The position numbers and the translations under genes are program-made. Shown here piece by piece: positions 12,648 through 25,084 of a stretch of 64,000 nt of DNA (positions are counted from its first letter, which is position 1; each line of letters opens with the position of its first letter). Origin of the DNA: Chamaecyparis obtusa (taxonomy: Eukaryota; Streptophyta; Pinopsida; Cupressales; Cupressaceae); assembly GCA_027943335.1 (NCBI GenBank), contig BSBK01003258.1, forward strand, positions 303,501-367,500. Reading direction: 5' to 3'. The notes under the pieces are model-generated. The model was given only the letters and a program-made list of their open reading frames with translations, was not told where the DNA came from and did no database searches.

Positions 12648-15600
12648 TCACGACTCAGGTGTGCAGAGGAAAACCAAGATGGTTAACCTCCCCTTTGTTA
12701 GCCATGATGAATCTTCAACAGGTCATCCTTTCAATTTGACCAAATACTCTTCATATGTCCTGTTTCTTGTGCTTCTGCAAACATGACTATCCAGTATGTC
12801 TTCGATCTCCTTAGCGTCTCAACTAATTGCTGGAATACTCCACTGTACTGTTGTGATCTCATCTTCAACACCTCCTTCATGATAATCTGTGAGATCTGAA
12901 ATGTTAAACACTAGTGAAATATTTAGCTCAGTAGGCAATTCTACCTCATATGCATTTCCTGAATCATGTTTCTTCAGTATCTTACATGGTCCAAACTTAT
13001 TCATTTTTCAGCTTGTTATATGTACCAACTAGAAACCGCTCTTTCCGCAAATGAACCATGACTTCATCACCAACCTGAAATTCCTTATACCTCCTTTTCT
13101 TATTTTCCTTAGCCTTATACTTTGCATTCATCTTGGTAATATGCTTCCTCACGTCCTCATGGATGTTCTTCAAGTGTTCTGCAAAATCCTCAGCTTCAGC
13201 ACTACTTATTTCTCCTTTATCTATCTTCCTCAATTCAGATGCATTTCTTAGACTACTTCCATATATAATCTGGAATGGTGATTTACCAGTGCTCCTGTTG
13301 ACAGAATTATTGTATGCAAATTCTGCCTATGGTAAAATTAAATCCCATCCTGTTGGCTTATCTCTAACCAAACATCTCAGCAAATTTCCCAGACTCCCAT
13401 TCACCACCTCTGTCTGTCCATCAGTCTGTGGATGATGTGATGAACTGAACTTCAAATCTGTCTTCAACTTATTCCATAATGTACGCCAGAAATATCCAAC
13501 AAACTTAGTGTCCCGATCTGAAACTATGGTCTTTGGCAAACCATGAAGTCTCACTACTTCTCTGAAAAACAATTCTGCTACATGAACACCATCATTAGTC
13601 TTCTTGCAGGGAATGAAATGTGTCATCTTTAAAAATCTGTCAACCACCACAAAAATTAAATCATGCCCCCGCGGAGTCCTCGGTAAACCAAGAACAAAGT
13701 CCATGCTGATATCCTCCCAAGGCTTCTTTGGTACTGGTAATGGCTGATACAACCCTGTATTCTGCTTCACTCCTTTCACCATCTGACATACTCTGCAACT
13801 CTGTACAAACTTCTTCACATCTTGCTGCAACTGTGGCCAATAATAGTTCTCACTAACCAAACCAATAGTTTTATCACGACCAAAAATGTCCAGCCAATCC
13901 TCCGCTATACTTCTCCTTGATGAGATTCTCCCTCATAGAACTTCCTGGAATGTGCAACTGACTCCCTCTTAATAGTATATCATCCTAGATGATGAAATCC
14001 AAATATTTTGTCCTGTCTAGAATAACAGGTTCTGTACAAGCTTTCCAAGTTTCACCAAAATCAGGATCTTCTGGATATAAATTCTTGAGTTCCTTGAACC
14101 CAACCACTTCAATCTGCATTTCTGTCAGCAATAGTTGTCTTCTGCTAAGAGCATCTGCAACCCTATTAGACTTTCCACTTCTGTGTTTCAAAAAAAATGT
14201 ATAACTCTGTAAAAAACTCAACCCATTTCAAATGCCTCTGATTCAACTTTCCTTGACTATTCAAATATTGCAAAGCTTGATGATCATTTAACAAAACAAA
14301 CTCCTTAGGAAGCAGATAATGTCTCCACTTCTTTAATGCCTGAACTATAGCATAAAAATTTTTATCATAAACAGAATATTTCCTCTTGGCATCATTTAAC
14401 TTGTTACTGAAATAAGCAACAGGTTTACCTTCTTGACTCATAACAGCTCCTATTGCAGTACCACTAGCATCACAATCTACTTGAAACACCTTATTAAAAT
14501 CTAGAAGTACTAAAACAGGTTGTTCTGTAATTTTTCATTTCAACAACTGAAAACTCTTTTCTGCCCCATTAGTCCACTTAAACTCTTTTCTATCCCCTCT
14601 CATTGTTTCAGTCAAGGGTCCACAAATACTGCTAAAATTTTTGATAAACTTTTTTTAAAAGCTAGCTAAACCATGAAAAGATCGTACCTCAGTAGCACTC
14701 CTTGGAGTAGGCCATTCAAGGATAGCCTGTACCTTCTCTGGGTCCATTTTTAAACCTTCTGCTGAAACTACAAATCCCAAATACACTAACTCTTTCTTCA
14801 CAAAACTGCACTTCTTCAAATTAATCAACAATTTCTCATCTCTCAACTTTTCAAATACCATACGAATATGCATCATATGCTCATCCAATGTCTTGCTAAA
14901 AATCAAAATATCATCTAGGTAAACAATGACAAACTTACCTAGAAATTCTTTCAGAACCTCGTTCATAAGCCGCATGAAAGTGCTTGGTGCATTGGTTAGC
15001 CCAAAAGGCATGACTAACCACTCATATAGTTCTTCCTTTGTCTTGAAGGCAGTCTTCCATTCATCTCCTCTAATCCGAATCTGGTGATATCCACTCTTCA
15101 GATCTATCTTTGAGAAATACACAACTCCACTCAAACAGTCCATAATATCATCCATTCATGGCAATGAAAACCTGTACTTGATTGTGATCTTGTTTATTGC
15201 CCTAGAATCTGTACACATCCTCCACTCTCCATTCTTCTTCGGTGCTAATACCGCTGGTATAGTACAGGAACTCAGACTCTCACAGATCAATCCTTTCTGT
15301 AACAACTCATGTACCTGTCTGTTCAACTCCTCACTTTCTGCAGGTGTCATTCTATGTGTTGCCTTATTCGGCAAACTCGCTCCTGCGATCAAGTCCATCT
15401 GATGATTGATCTTCCTGACTGGTGGTAATCCATTAGGCACGTTATCGGATACAATATCATGAAACTCATTCAACAAATCTGCAACTTCTACAGGAACATC
15501 TTCTACTTCCTCTTTACTAGCTTTTGGAATTAAAGCAAAACATACATGCTCATGCCTCATACCATTTAGAAAATTTTTTCTATCAACAAAAGTTATCCTT

Positions 15601-17156
15601 GCATTACCACATACCTTTTCTTTAGTCTCCTTCAATGGTTTTAGCTTATGTCCCACTCCATCCTTTGTCAAGGAATAGGTATTCGCATGACCATCATGTA
15701 CAGCACATCTATCAAACTCCAATGGTCTACCGAACAACATATGACATGCATCCATAGATATGATATCACACAATACCTCATCTTGGTATCCGCCAATCTT
15801 GAACTTCACCAGGCATTGGTCATTGACCATGACCCTGTAGTCATCCTGTACCAAGGCAATTCGATATGGATGTGGGTGTTTCTGTCTCTTGACCTTCAAC
15901 TTTGTCACCATCTCTTCTGACACCAAATTGTCAGTGCTTCCACTATCAATAATCACATCACAACATTTACCTTCACACTTGCACCTGGTGCGAAACAGGC
16001 TCCTTCTTTGCTCAGGTTCATTCTCACCACTCAACGGGACTCTTCTGTTAATCAATGTTTCTCCTCTTTCAGCATCTTCAGAATTTGATGATCTGGCATC
16101 TTCATCTACATGTGCAACTCTTGCCTGGCCTTCATTTCTCCTGTCTGTTCTGCCTTGGTGCTGAGGACATTCAAATGCCCTATGACCTTCTTCTCCACAG
16201 TGAAAACATGTTCCACGGAAGCCACGTCTTCCAGATCATTGTCCTCTTCCTCTCTGATCTCTATTATTCTGATCCTAGAAGTGATTAGAATTATTTTCTC
16301 GCTAATTCTGACTGCTACTGGCCTCATCCTTCTTTTTCAAATCTTCATTTCGGCCACCATATGACCATCCACCAGATCTTCCACCACGACCTCTTCTATT
16401 TTGTCTGCTCTCAAACTTTTTGTTCAGTTTTTCCTCTACTTTTAGGGCAAACTGGTATGCCTCCTCAATACTATTCATTCGAACTAGATTCAACTCCTCA
16501 TGAATGATTGGCCTTAACCCATTAAGGTATCGGGCAACTTTCTCCTTATCAGCTTCTGCATGGCCTGTTCTGATGAGAAGTCGATAGAACTCATTTGTAT
16601 ACTCCTCAACAGATCTTCCTGCTTGCTTCAAACTTTGCATTTTCTTTAGTAGGTCAAGCTCATAATCAACAGGAATGAATTGTCACTTCAATTTATCCAC
16701 CATCTGATCTCATCTCGTGATTTTCTCCTTTCCCCTTCCATTTTGCTCCAACTGAATCTCTTGCCACCATATCTTCGCATGACCTTTCAGTCTGGCCTTC
16801 GCAAATTTGACCCTATCAGGATCCTCAACATCTTCATACTCAAAATATTCCTCACATTCATTGATCCAGTCGATCAATTTTTCTGGGTTAAGATTTCCAG
16901 AAAATGTAGGAACCTCAATCTTAGGTCTTTTCCCAATCTTGGAAATCGCTCGAAAAAGTCTTTCTTCCTCTTGGTTTAAAATTTTAGCTTCTCCTTCTTG
17001 ATATTCTTCTTCGACTTCATCCTCACTTTCCTCTCTGACATTAAGATTCATTCCTCTGCGAATCTCTTCTTGCAATGCTCGCACTTGTCTCTACAGCTCT
17101 CTAACCTCAGGTGTCACGGCACCAGGTCTTTCGCCACGTTCTCTTCCTGGAGCCAT
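12648..17156 (-). pseudogene. Gag-Pol polyprotein of unit 3, frameshifted
   Basis: Starts at the ATG at 17156 (MAPGRERGERPG). A TAG replaces a Gln codon soon afterwards in EL*RQVR. Gag (17084-16710) then reads through the position where units 1 and 2 have TAG, because this copy keeps CAG. Three single-base insertions shift the frame: near 14215 (extra A in RNase H), near 13885 (extra A in the integrase zinc-finger region) and near 13005 (extra T after the integrase core). Protease DSGSTDN and polymerase YLDDILIF are kept. RNase H has Asn at the position that is Glu in unit 4 (YDKNFYA). The integrase core (13860-13327) keeps IVSDRDTKF. Nonfunctional. Confidence 0.92.
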
Positions 17157-17241
17157 TTTCGCGATGCGCTAAAACTCTAACCACGGCCCTGGTGCAAACT
17201 GCCTCACAGTCGGCGATCTGTTTACACAATCAGAAACTCCT

Positions 17242-17253
17242 GCTCGGATACCA
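17242..17253 (-). other. Primer-binding site of unit 3
   Basis: The minus strand reads TGGTATCCGAGC, one mismatch from the initiator-methionine site, next to LTR4. Confidence 0.8.
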
Positions 17254-17255
17254 CT

Positions 17256-18112
17256 TGATGAAGGGTGCTCCCCTTAATACCACAAACACATAACAGAAAT
17301 AGAGAAACAACAACAATAATATGCAAGAACAAAAAATTGGCTTATTATCTCCACAAATGTGGAATAAAAACTTTCAAAATTAGAATATGCAAAGCCACAT
17401 GGGCATTCCTTACAATATTCTGTAGGACAAAGCCTCAAATCAATACCCAGATCTACTACCCAGAACTATTCTGAACCCCTACGACAATAATACAACCTTC
17501 CTTATATAGGCAATTTTCCACAGCCTGGGAAGGTTCTAGAATTTTAGCCAATAAGGTCGACCAAACTTAAAATTATTTTATTTTACATTTTATTAGATCA
17601 TAGTCGGCTCAAGATAACCTTTGAAACCCGAACAGAAATTTTGAAGAAAATTATTTTCTGCCATTTCAGGTGGCCCAACTTCCGAAGACCATAAGTCATC
17701 GCTAGTTGACCCGATCGGCTATTATAACCCCATTTCAGAAATGCCACGAAGCGCTCTACAGGCTTGATCGGCACAAGTTCTCGTCACCCAAATTTTTGAT
17801 CTCATCCGGGGCCTCTAAAGCCTTCAAAACTGAGTTCAAAGTTTCTGTACCTTGCTGCCAATACCAAAAATCTTCAATATTTTTCAATATACACTTGATC
17901 TGGCAATGAATCTTTACTGGCAAACTTATATGACCAAAATGAACCTCCAAGAAAGAAATCAGATCATTCTGAGCACATACGAAAATTACCAAAAATAGTA
18001 ACTTTCCATAAATAGCAGCTCTGCACAAAATAACCCTTATTGAATAGAAAAACATAAAAAAAAAATTTAGGTGATGCAAGATTGCTCTTACACCCAGGAT
18101 GCTCCTGCATCA
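17256..18112 (-). repeat. LTR4 (shared by units 3 and 4)
   Basis: 857 bp, TGATGAAGGG to CTGCATCA. The minus-strand TATA box lies at 17500-17510. Confidence 0.93.
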
Positions 18113-18143
18113 GACACCTAGGGTAATTTGAGAAGTGACCCTG

Positions 18144-21100
18144 TCACGACTCAGGTGTGCAGAGGAAAACCAAGACAGTTAACCTCCCCTTTGTTAGCCA
18201 TGATGAATCTTCAACAGGTCGTCCTTTCCATTTGACCAAATACTCTTCATATGTCATGTTCCTTGTGCTTCTGCCAACATGACTATCCAGTATGTCTTCG
18301 ATCTCCTTAGCGTCTGAACTAGTTGCTGGAATACTCCACTGTGCTGTTGTGATCTCATCTTCAACACCTCCTTCATGATACTCTGTCAGATCTGAAATGT
18401 TAAACACTAGTGAAATATTTAGCTCAGTAGGCAATTCTACCTTATATACATTTCCTGAATCATGTTTCTTCAATATCTTACATGGTCCAAACTTCTTCAT
18501 TTTCGGCTTGTTATATGTACCAAATGGAAACCGCTCCTTCCGTAAATGAACCATGACTTCATCACCAACCTAAAATTTCTTATACCTCCTTTTCTCATCT
18601 GCCTTCACCTTATACTGTGCATTTATCTTGGTAATATGCTTCCTCACCTCCTGATGGATGTTCTTCAAGTGTTCTGCAAAATCCTCAGCTTCAGCACTAC
18701 TTATTTCTCCTTTATCTATCTTCCTCAATTCAGATACATTTCTTGGACTACTTCCATATACAATCTGGAATGGTGATTTACCAGTGCTCCTATTGACAGA
18801 ATTATTGTATGCAAATTTCGCCTGTGGTAAAATAAAATCCCATCCTGTTGGCTTATCTCTAACCAAACATCTCAGCAAATTTTTCAAACTCCTATTCACC
18901 ACCTCTGTCTATCCATCAGTCTGTGGATGATGTGATGAACTGAACTTCAAATCTGTCTTCTTCCACAATGTAAATCAAAAATATCCAACAAACTTAGTGT
19001 CCCGATCTAAAACTATGGTCTTTGGCAAACCATGAAGTCTCACTACTTCTCTGAAAAATAATTCTGCTACATGAACAGCATCATTAGTCTTCTTGCAGGG
19101 AATGAAATGTGCCATCTTTGAAAATCTGTCAACCACCACAAAAATTGAATCATGTCCCCGCTGAGTCCTCGGTAAACCAAGAACAAAGTCCATGCTGATA
19201 TCCTCCCAATGCTTTTTTGGTACGGGTAATGGCTGATACAACCCTGTATTCTGCTTCACTCCTTTCGCCATCTGACATACTCTGCAACTCTGTACAAACT
19301 TCTTCACATCTTGCTGCAACTGTGGCCAATAATAGTTCTCACTAACCAAACCAAAGGTTTTATCATGACCAAAATGTCCAGCCAATCCTCCGCTATGCTT
19401 GTCCTTGATGAGATTCTCCCTCATAAAACTTCGTGGAATGTACAACTGACTCCCTCTGAATAGCATATCATCCTGAATGATAAAATCCAACCATTTTGTC
19501 CTGTCTAGAGTCACAGGTTCTGTACAAGTTTTCCAAGCTTCACCAAAATTAGGATCTTCTGGATATAAATTCTTGAGTTCCTTCAACCCAGCCACTTCAA
19601 TCTGTATTTTTGTCAGCAATAGGTGCCTTCTGCTAAGAGCATCTGTAACCCTATTAGACTTTCTACTTCTGTGTTTCAAAACAAATGTATAACTCTGCAA
19701 AAACTCAACCCATTTCAAATGTCTCTGATTCAACTTTCCTTGACTATTCAAATATTGCAAAGCTTGATGATCAGTATACAAAACAAACTCCTTAGGAAGC
19801 AGATAATGTCTCCACTTCTTTAATGCCTGAACTATAGCATAAAATTCTTGATCATAAACAGAATATTTCCTCTTGGCATCATTTAACTTTTCACTGAAAT
19901 AAGTAACAGTTTTACCTTCTTGGCTTATAACAGCTCCTATTGCAGTACCACTAGCATCACAATCTACTTGAAACACTTTATTAAAATCTGGAAGTGCTAA
20001 AACAGGTTGTTCTGTAACTTTTCATTTCAACAACTGAAAACTCTTTTCTGCCCCATTAGTCCACTTAAACTCTTTTCTATCCCCTCTCATTGTTTCAGTC
20101 AAGGGTCCACAAATACTGCTAAAATTTTTGATAAACTTTCTGTAAAAGCTACCTAATCCATGAAAAGATCATACCTCGGTAGCACTCCTTGGAGTAGGTC
20201 ATTCAAGGATAGCCTGTACCTTCTCTGGGTCCATTTTTAAACCTTCTGCTGAAACTACAAATCCCAAATACACTAACTCTTTCTTCACAAAACTGCACTT
20301 CTTCAAATTAATCAACAATTTCTCATCTCTCAACTTCTCAAATACCATACGAATATGCATCATATGTTCATCCAATGTCTTGCTAAAAATCAAAATATCA
20401 TCTAGGTAAACAATGACAAACTTACCCAAAAAAAATTTTAAAACCTCGTTCATGAGCCGCATGAAAGTGCTCGGTGCATTGGTTAGCCCAAAAGGCATGA
20501 CTAACCACTCATATAGTCCTTCTTTTGTCTTGAAGGTAGTCTTCCATTCATCTCCTTCTCTGATCTAAATTCGGTGATATCCACTCTTCAGATGTATCTT
20601 TGAGAAATACACAGCTCCACTCAAACAGTCTATAATATCATCCATTCGTGGCAATGGAAACTTGTACTTGATTGTGATCTTGTTTATTGCCCTAGAATTT
20701 GTACACATCCTCCACTCTCCATTTTTCTTCGGTGCTAATACCGCTGGTATAGCACAGGGACTCAGACTCTCACGGATCAATCCTTTCTGTAACAACTCAT
20801 GTACCTGTCTGTTCAACTCCTCACTTGTTTCAGGTGTCATTCTATGTGCTGCCTTATTCGGCAAACTCGCTCCTGGGATCAAGTCCATCTGATGACTGAT
20901 CTTCCTTACTGGTGGTAATCGATCAGACACGTTAACGGATACAATATCTTGAAACTCATTCAACAAATCTGCAACTTCTACAGGAACATCTTCTACTTCC
21001 TCTTTACCAGCTTTTGGAATTAAAGTAAAACATACATGCTCATGCCTCATACCATCTAGGAAATTTTTTCCATCAACAAAAGTTATCCTTGCATTACCAC

Positions 21101-22652
21101 ATACCTTTTCTTTAGTCTCCTTCAATGGTTTTAGCTTATGTCGCACTCCATCCTTTGTCAGGGAATAGGTATTCGTATGACCATCATGTACAACACATCT
21201 GTCAAACTGCCATGGTCTACTCAATAACATATGACATGCATCCATAGATATGATATCACACAATACCTCATCTTGGTATCCGCCAATCTTGAACTTCACC
21301 AGGCATTGTTCATTGACCATGACCTTGTTGTCATCTTTTACCCAGGCAATCTGATATGGATGTGGGTGTTTCTGTCTCTTGAACTTCAACTTTGTCACCA
21401 TCTCTTCTGACACCAAATTGTCAGTGCTTCCACTATCAATAATCACATCACAACATTTACCTTCACACTTGCACCTGGTGCGAAACAGGCTCCTTCTTTG
21501 CTCAGGTTCATTCTCACCACTCAACGGGACTCTTCTGTTAATCAATGTTTCTCCTCTTTAAGCATCTTCAAAATTTGATGATCTGGCATCTTCATCTACA
21601 TGTGCCACTCTCGCCTGGCCTTCATTTCTCCTGTCTGTTCTGCCTTGGCACTGAGGACATTCAAATGCCCTATGACCTTCTTCTCCACAGTGAAAACATG
21701 TTCCACGGAAGCCACCTCTTCCGGATCCTTGTCCTCTTCCTCTTCCTCTCTGATCTCTATTATTCTGATCTTGGAAGTGATTGGAATTATTTCTTCACTG
21801 ATTCTGACTACTACTGGCCTCATCCTTCTTTTTCGGATCTTCATTTCGGCCACCATATGACCGTCCACCAGATCTTCCACCACGACCTCTTCCATTTTGT
21901 CTGCTCTCAAACTTTTTGTTCAGTTTTTCCTCTACTTTTAGGGCAAACTGGTATGCCTCCTCAATACTATTCATTCGAACTAGATTCAACTCCTCCTGAA
22001 TGCTTGGCCTTAACCCATTAAGGTATCAGGCAACTTTCTCCTTATCAGCTTCTGCATGGCCTGTTCTGATGAGAAGTCGATAGAACTCCTCTGTATACTC
22101 TTGAACAGATCTTCCTGCTTGCTTCAAACTTTGCATTTTCTTTAGTAGGTCAACCTCATAATCAACAAGAAGTAACTGTCACTTCAATTTATCCACCATC
22201 CGATCCCATCTCGTAATTTTCTCCTTTCCCCTTCTATTTCGCTCCAACTGAATCTCTTGTCACCATATCTTCGCATGACCTTTCAGTCTGGCCTTCACAA
22301 ATTTGACCCTATCAGGATCCTCAACATCTTCATACTCAAAATATTCCTCACATTCATTGATCTAGTCGATCAATTCTTCTGGGTTAAGATTTCTAGAAAA
22401 TGCAAGAACCTCAATCTTAGGTCTTTTCCCAATCTTGGAAATCGCTCGAAAAAGTCTTTCTTCCTCCTGGTTCACAATTTCAGCTTCTCCTTCTTGATAT
22501 TCTTCTTCGGATTCATCCTCACTTTCGTCTCTGACATTAAGATTCATTCCTCTGCGAATCTCTTCTTGCAATGCTCGCACTTGTCTCTGCAGCTCTCTAA
22601 CCTCAGGTGTCACTGCACTAAGTCTTCCACCACGTTCTCTTCATGGAGGCAT
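18144..22652 (-). pseudogene. Gag-Pol polyprotein of unit 4, nearest to intact in its motifs
   Basis: From the ATG at 22652 to TGA at 18144-18146, in one frame throughout. Codon 4 is TGA (CGA in units 1 and 2), so translation would stop at once; further stops follow. The zinc knuckle is at 21657-21698, protease DSGSTDN near 21426-21437 and polymerase YLDD at 20397-20408. RNase H (about 19976-19620) keeps Glu in YSVYDQEFYA, unlike units 1-3. The integrase has an HHCC-like finger (CRVCQ), core start [20 protein letters not shown], and HHPQTDG in the following segment. A 6-bp in-frame deletion lies near 18960. The chromodomain EYLVKWKGRPVEDSSW is at about 18195-18305, where chromovirus integrases carry a domain thought to guide insertion to chromatin. 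Nonfunctional. Confidence 0.92.
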
Positions 22653-22739
22653 TTTCGCGATGCACACTGAAACTTTAACCACGGCCCTGGTGCAAACTAC
22701 CTCACAGTCGGCGATCTGTTTACACACTCAGAAACTCCT

Positions 22740-22751
22740 GCTCTGATACCG
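22740..22751 (-). other. Primer-binding site of unit 4
   Basis: The minus strand reads CGGTATCAGAGC, one mismatch from the initiator-methionine site, next to LTR5. Confidence 0.8.
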
Positions 22752-22753
22752 CT

Positions 22754-23612
22754 TGATGAAGGGTGCTCCCCTTAATACCACAAACACATAACAGAAATAG
22801 AGAAACAACAACAACAATATGCAAGAACAGAAAATTGGCTTATTATCTCCACAAATGTGGAATTACAAACTTTCAAAATTATAATATGCAAAGCCACATG
22901 GGCATTCCTTATAATATTCTATAGGACAAAGCCTCAAATCAATACCCAGATCTACTACCCAGAACTATTCTGAACCCCTAAGACAATAATACAGCCTTCC
23001 TTATATAGGCAATTTTCCACCACCTGGGAAGGTTCCAGAATTTTAGCCAATAAGGCCGACCAAACTTAGAATTATTTTATTTTACATTTTATTACATCAT
23101 AGTCGGCTCAAGATAACCTTTGAAACTCGAACAGAAATTTTGAAGAAAATTATTTTTCGCCATTTCAGGTGGCCCAACTTCCGAAGACCATAAGTCATCA
23201 CCAGTTGACCCGATCGGCTATTATAACCCCATTTCAGAAATGCCACGAAGCGTTCTATAGGTTTGATTGGCGCAAGCACTTGTCACCCAAATTTTTGACC
23301 TCATTCGGGGCCTCTAAAGCCTTCAAAACTGAGTTCAAAGTTTCTGTACCCTACTGCCAATACTGAAAATCTTCAATAACTTCCAATATACACTTGATCT
23401 GGCAATGAAACTTTACTGGCAGACTTATATGACCAAAATGAACCTCCAAGAAAGAAATCAGATCATTCTGAGCACATACGAAAATTACCAAAAATAGTAA
23501 CTTTCCATAAATAGCAGCTCTGCACAAAATAACCCTTATTGAATATAAAAACATAAAAAAAAAAATTCGAGTGATGCAAGATTGCTCTTACACCCAGGAT
23601 GCTCCTGCATCA
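22754..23612 (-). repeat. LTR5 (rightmost; 5' LTR of unit 4)
   Basis: 859 bp, TGATGAAGGG to CTGCATCA, with the minus-strand TATA box at 22999-23009. A hand comparison with LTR1 over the first 550 bp gives roughly 4-5% differences, mostly transitions. Confidence 0.93.
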
Positions 23613-23617
23613 GTATT
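23613..23617. repeat. Right target-site duplication gtatt of the array
   Basis: Matches 1527-1531 exactly and directly abuts the CA end of LTR5. Confidence 0.85.
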
Positions 23618-24354
23618 CCAAATAATCATAATCTTCAATAGTGTATACTTTGTAATGATTTAGATATAGCCTTATATTCATAGAATCATCCAGGCATACT
23701 TAGTATTTATCTACACATAACACTCAATATAAAGATAATTCAAATGAGTCTACACATAGGCATGGTCCTTCCTTGATGTACTAACCATAGTTAAACTTGT
23801 GAATGATAGGTTGCAAAAAGCATAACTAACTTGACCTATATTCAAAGGTATTTATGTTCCATGAGTTTTTAACGTAATCTTTCTAAGATGAACTTAATTT
23901 CCTGAATTCTATTCAACCAAGTTTATCCCTTCTTAAAAGAAAATTAGCATGGTTCATCTCTTTTAAAAATTGATTCCTTTTTCAAAACAACATGAAATTA
24001 CCCATTCTTAGATATAATGTTAGATTAAGAATATCTATAATTTCAAAATTATGTGATCGTGTAAATACTATAGGAAATTCATGTGGTTTCTATCGCAAAT
24101 AAATAAACCAAACAACAAAAAGTTTATTCAAAGTCCTAGCTTTTAAATCGATGAAAACGGTTATGTATTCATATTCTATAATTAAACATTTTTCACTTGC
24201 TATGTCTTCCAAAGATATTATATTTTCTTTATTCTTTTCAAGAATTATACACAAATTCTTTAATAAGAAGGACAAACATGCAAAAGAAATAATATATATC
24301 TATCATAAAGGAAAACTAAAAATAAAATTTCAACTTACTAAGAAAAACATAAAT
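23618..24354. other. AT-rich spacer
   Basis: No coding region, RNA gene or clear repeat was recognised. It continues the sequence that was interrupted at 1531 by the array. Confidence 0.5.
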
Positions 24355-24810
24355 TCAATAATAAAAGAACCTGGTTTCTATTATTAGAAATCTGAAGTTA
24401 TGGCAATGCTTCCATCCTTCTCTTCTGGGTCTAATTTTCTTCCTTTTTCCTTCCTTTTTGTGTGTGCCAATCTTTATTCCCGCAGGCTTCATGGACGTGG
24501 AATACTGGTACCCACCAAAGGGCAAGCTTGTGAGACACTTGTTATATGGGGAAACAACAGAGTCACTTCTCATAAGCCTACTGGCTTGTTGCTCTGCAGA
24601 TTCTGGCAACTCAGAAGAAGCATTATGAGAAGCATCCGAGAGCATAGAAGCACTTCTCATAAGGTAGGATTCAGTAGTATGAGCCATCTTGGATGCACTT
24701 CTCCAGTCTTGACCCCGTGACATTGCGTTCTCCAAATCCATCTCAGAAAGGCAATGCTTATTACTACCCATTCCCAACACACCATCCAAGCAAACCACTG
24801 AGAAATCCAT
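24355..24810 (-). CDS. Candidate small hypothetical protein or first exon
   Basis: Unrecognised. The frame opens with MDFSVVCLDGVLGMG at 24810 and is rich in Ser and Met (SYLMRSASMLSDASHNASSE), with hydrophilic composition that looks coding in its first 100 residues. The tail after about residue 110 (KKEGKRKKIRPRREGW) is basic and may be intron or untranslated read-through, since GGTGGGTACC near residue 99 offers a weak donor. Upstream on the same strand is a C/T-poor leader and a TATA-like CATATTAAAAAG at 25073-25084, about 260 bp before the ATG. No domain, signal peptide or membrane segment is evident. It could be a real gene start or a chance frame. Confidence 0.4.
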   Translation of the reverse strand: MDFSVVCLDGVLGMGSNKHCLSEMDLENAMSRGQDWRSASKMAHTTESYLMRSASMLSDASHNASSELPESAEQQASRLMRSDSVVSPYNKCLTSLPFGGYQYSTSMKPAGIKIGTHKKEGKRKKIRPRREGWKHCHNFRFLIIETRFFYY

Positions 24811-25072
24811 TGAAAAGTCCCAGCAGCTGGGAGCTTCAGATGGATAGATCTAGGCAGAAAAATTATTATTATGAGAGTCTAAAACAAACAAGAACAAAAC
24901 TGGTTGCTTTCCTTACAAAACACTCAAGTCAGTCAGTCGTCATCCATGATAATGGGCATCATTCTGGTTTTCTGAACCTGCTAGGCCTTGCCCTATAACT
25001 AAAACTATACTACTGCTATCCTCTTCCTCCATCATCTTCTGCCACACTACTGCCTCTGCTGATACTGCTACT

Positions 25073-25084
25073 CTTTTTAATATG
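25073..25084 (-). promoter_or_regulatory. TATA-like box upstream of the 24.8-kb candidate gene
   Basis: The minus strand reads CATATTAAAAAG. It is supported only by motif and orientation toward the candidate ATG at 24810. Confidence 0.25.

Larger units (their letters stand above)
1532..23612 (-). mobile_element. Tandem Ty3/gypsy chromovirus array: LTR-int-LTR-int-LTR-int-LTR-int-LTR
   Basis: Five LTRs of 857-860 bp alternate with four internal regions (3863, 4645, 4639 and 4641 bp), all in minus orientation. Units repeat about every 5.50 kb, except the first (4.72 kb), which carries a deletion. The internal order is Gag with a CCHC zinc knuckle, aspartic protease, reverse transcriptase, RNase H, integrase and a C-terminal chromodomain, all in one frame. 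That order and the chromodomain place it among the Ty3/gypsy chromoviruses. The primer-binding site matches initiator methionine tRNA. One gtatt target-site duplication encloses all 22,081 bp, and there are no duplications at the inner borders. All four polyproteins are broken by stops, frameshifts or deletion, so the array is not autonomous. Confidence 0.95.

Noticed and set aside
2740..22670. Many plus-strand open frames across the retrotransposon array
   Set aside because: They recur at the same place in each unit and mirror the minus-strand Gag-Pol frames, so they are antisense shadows.
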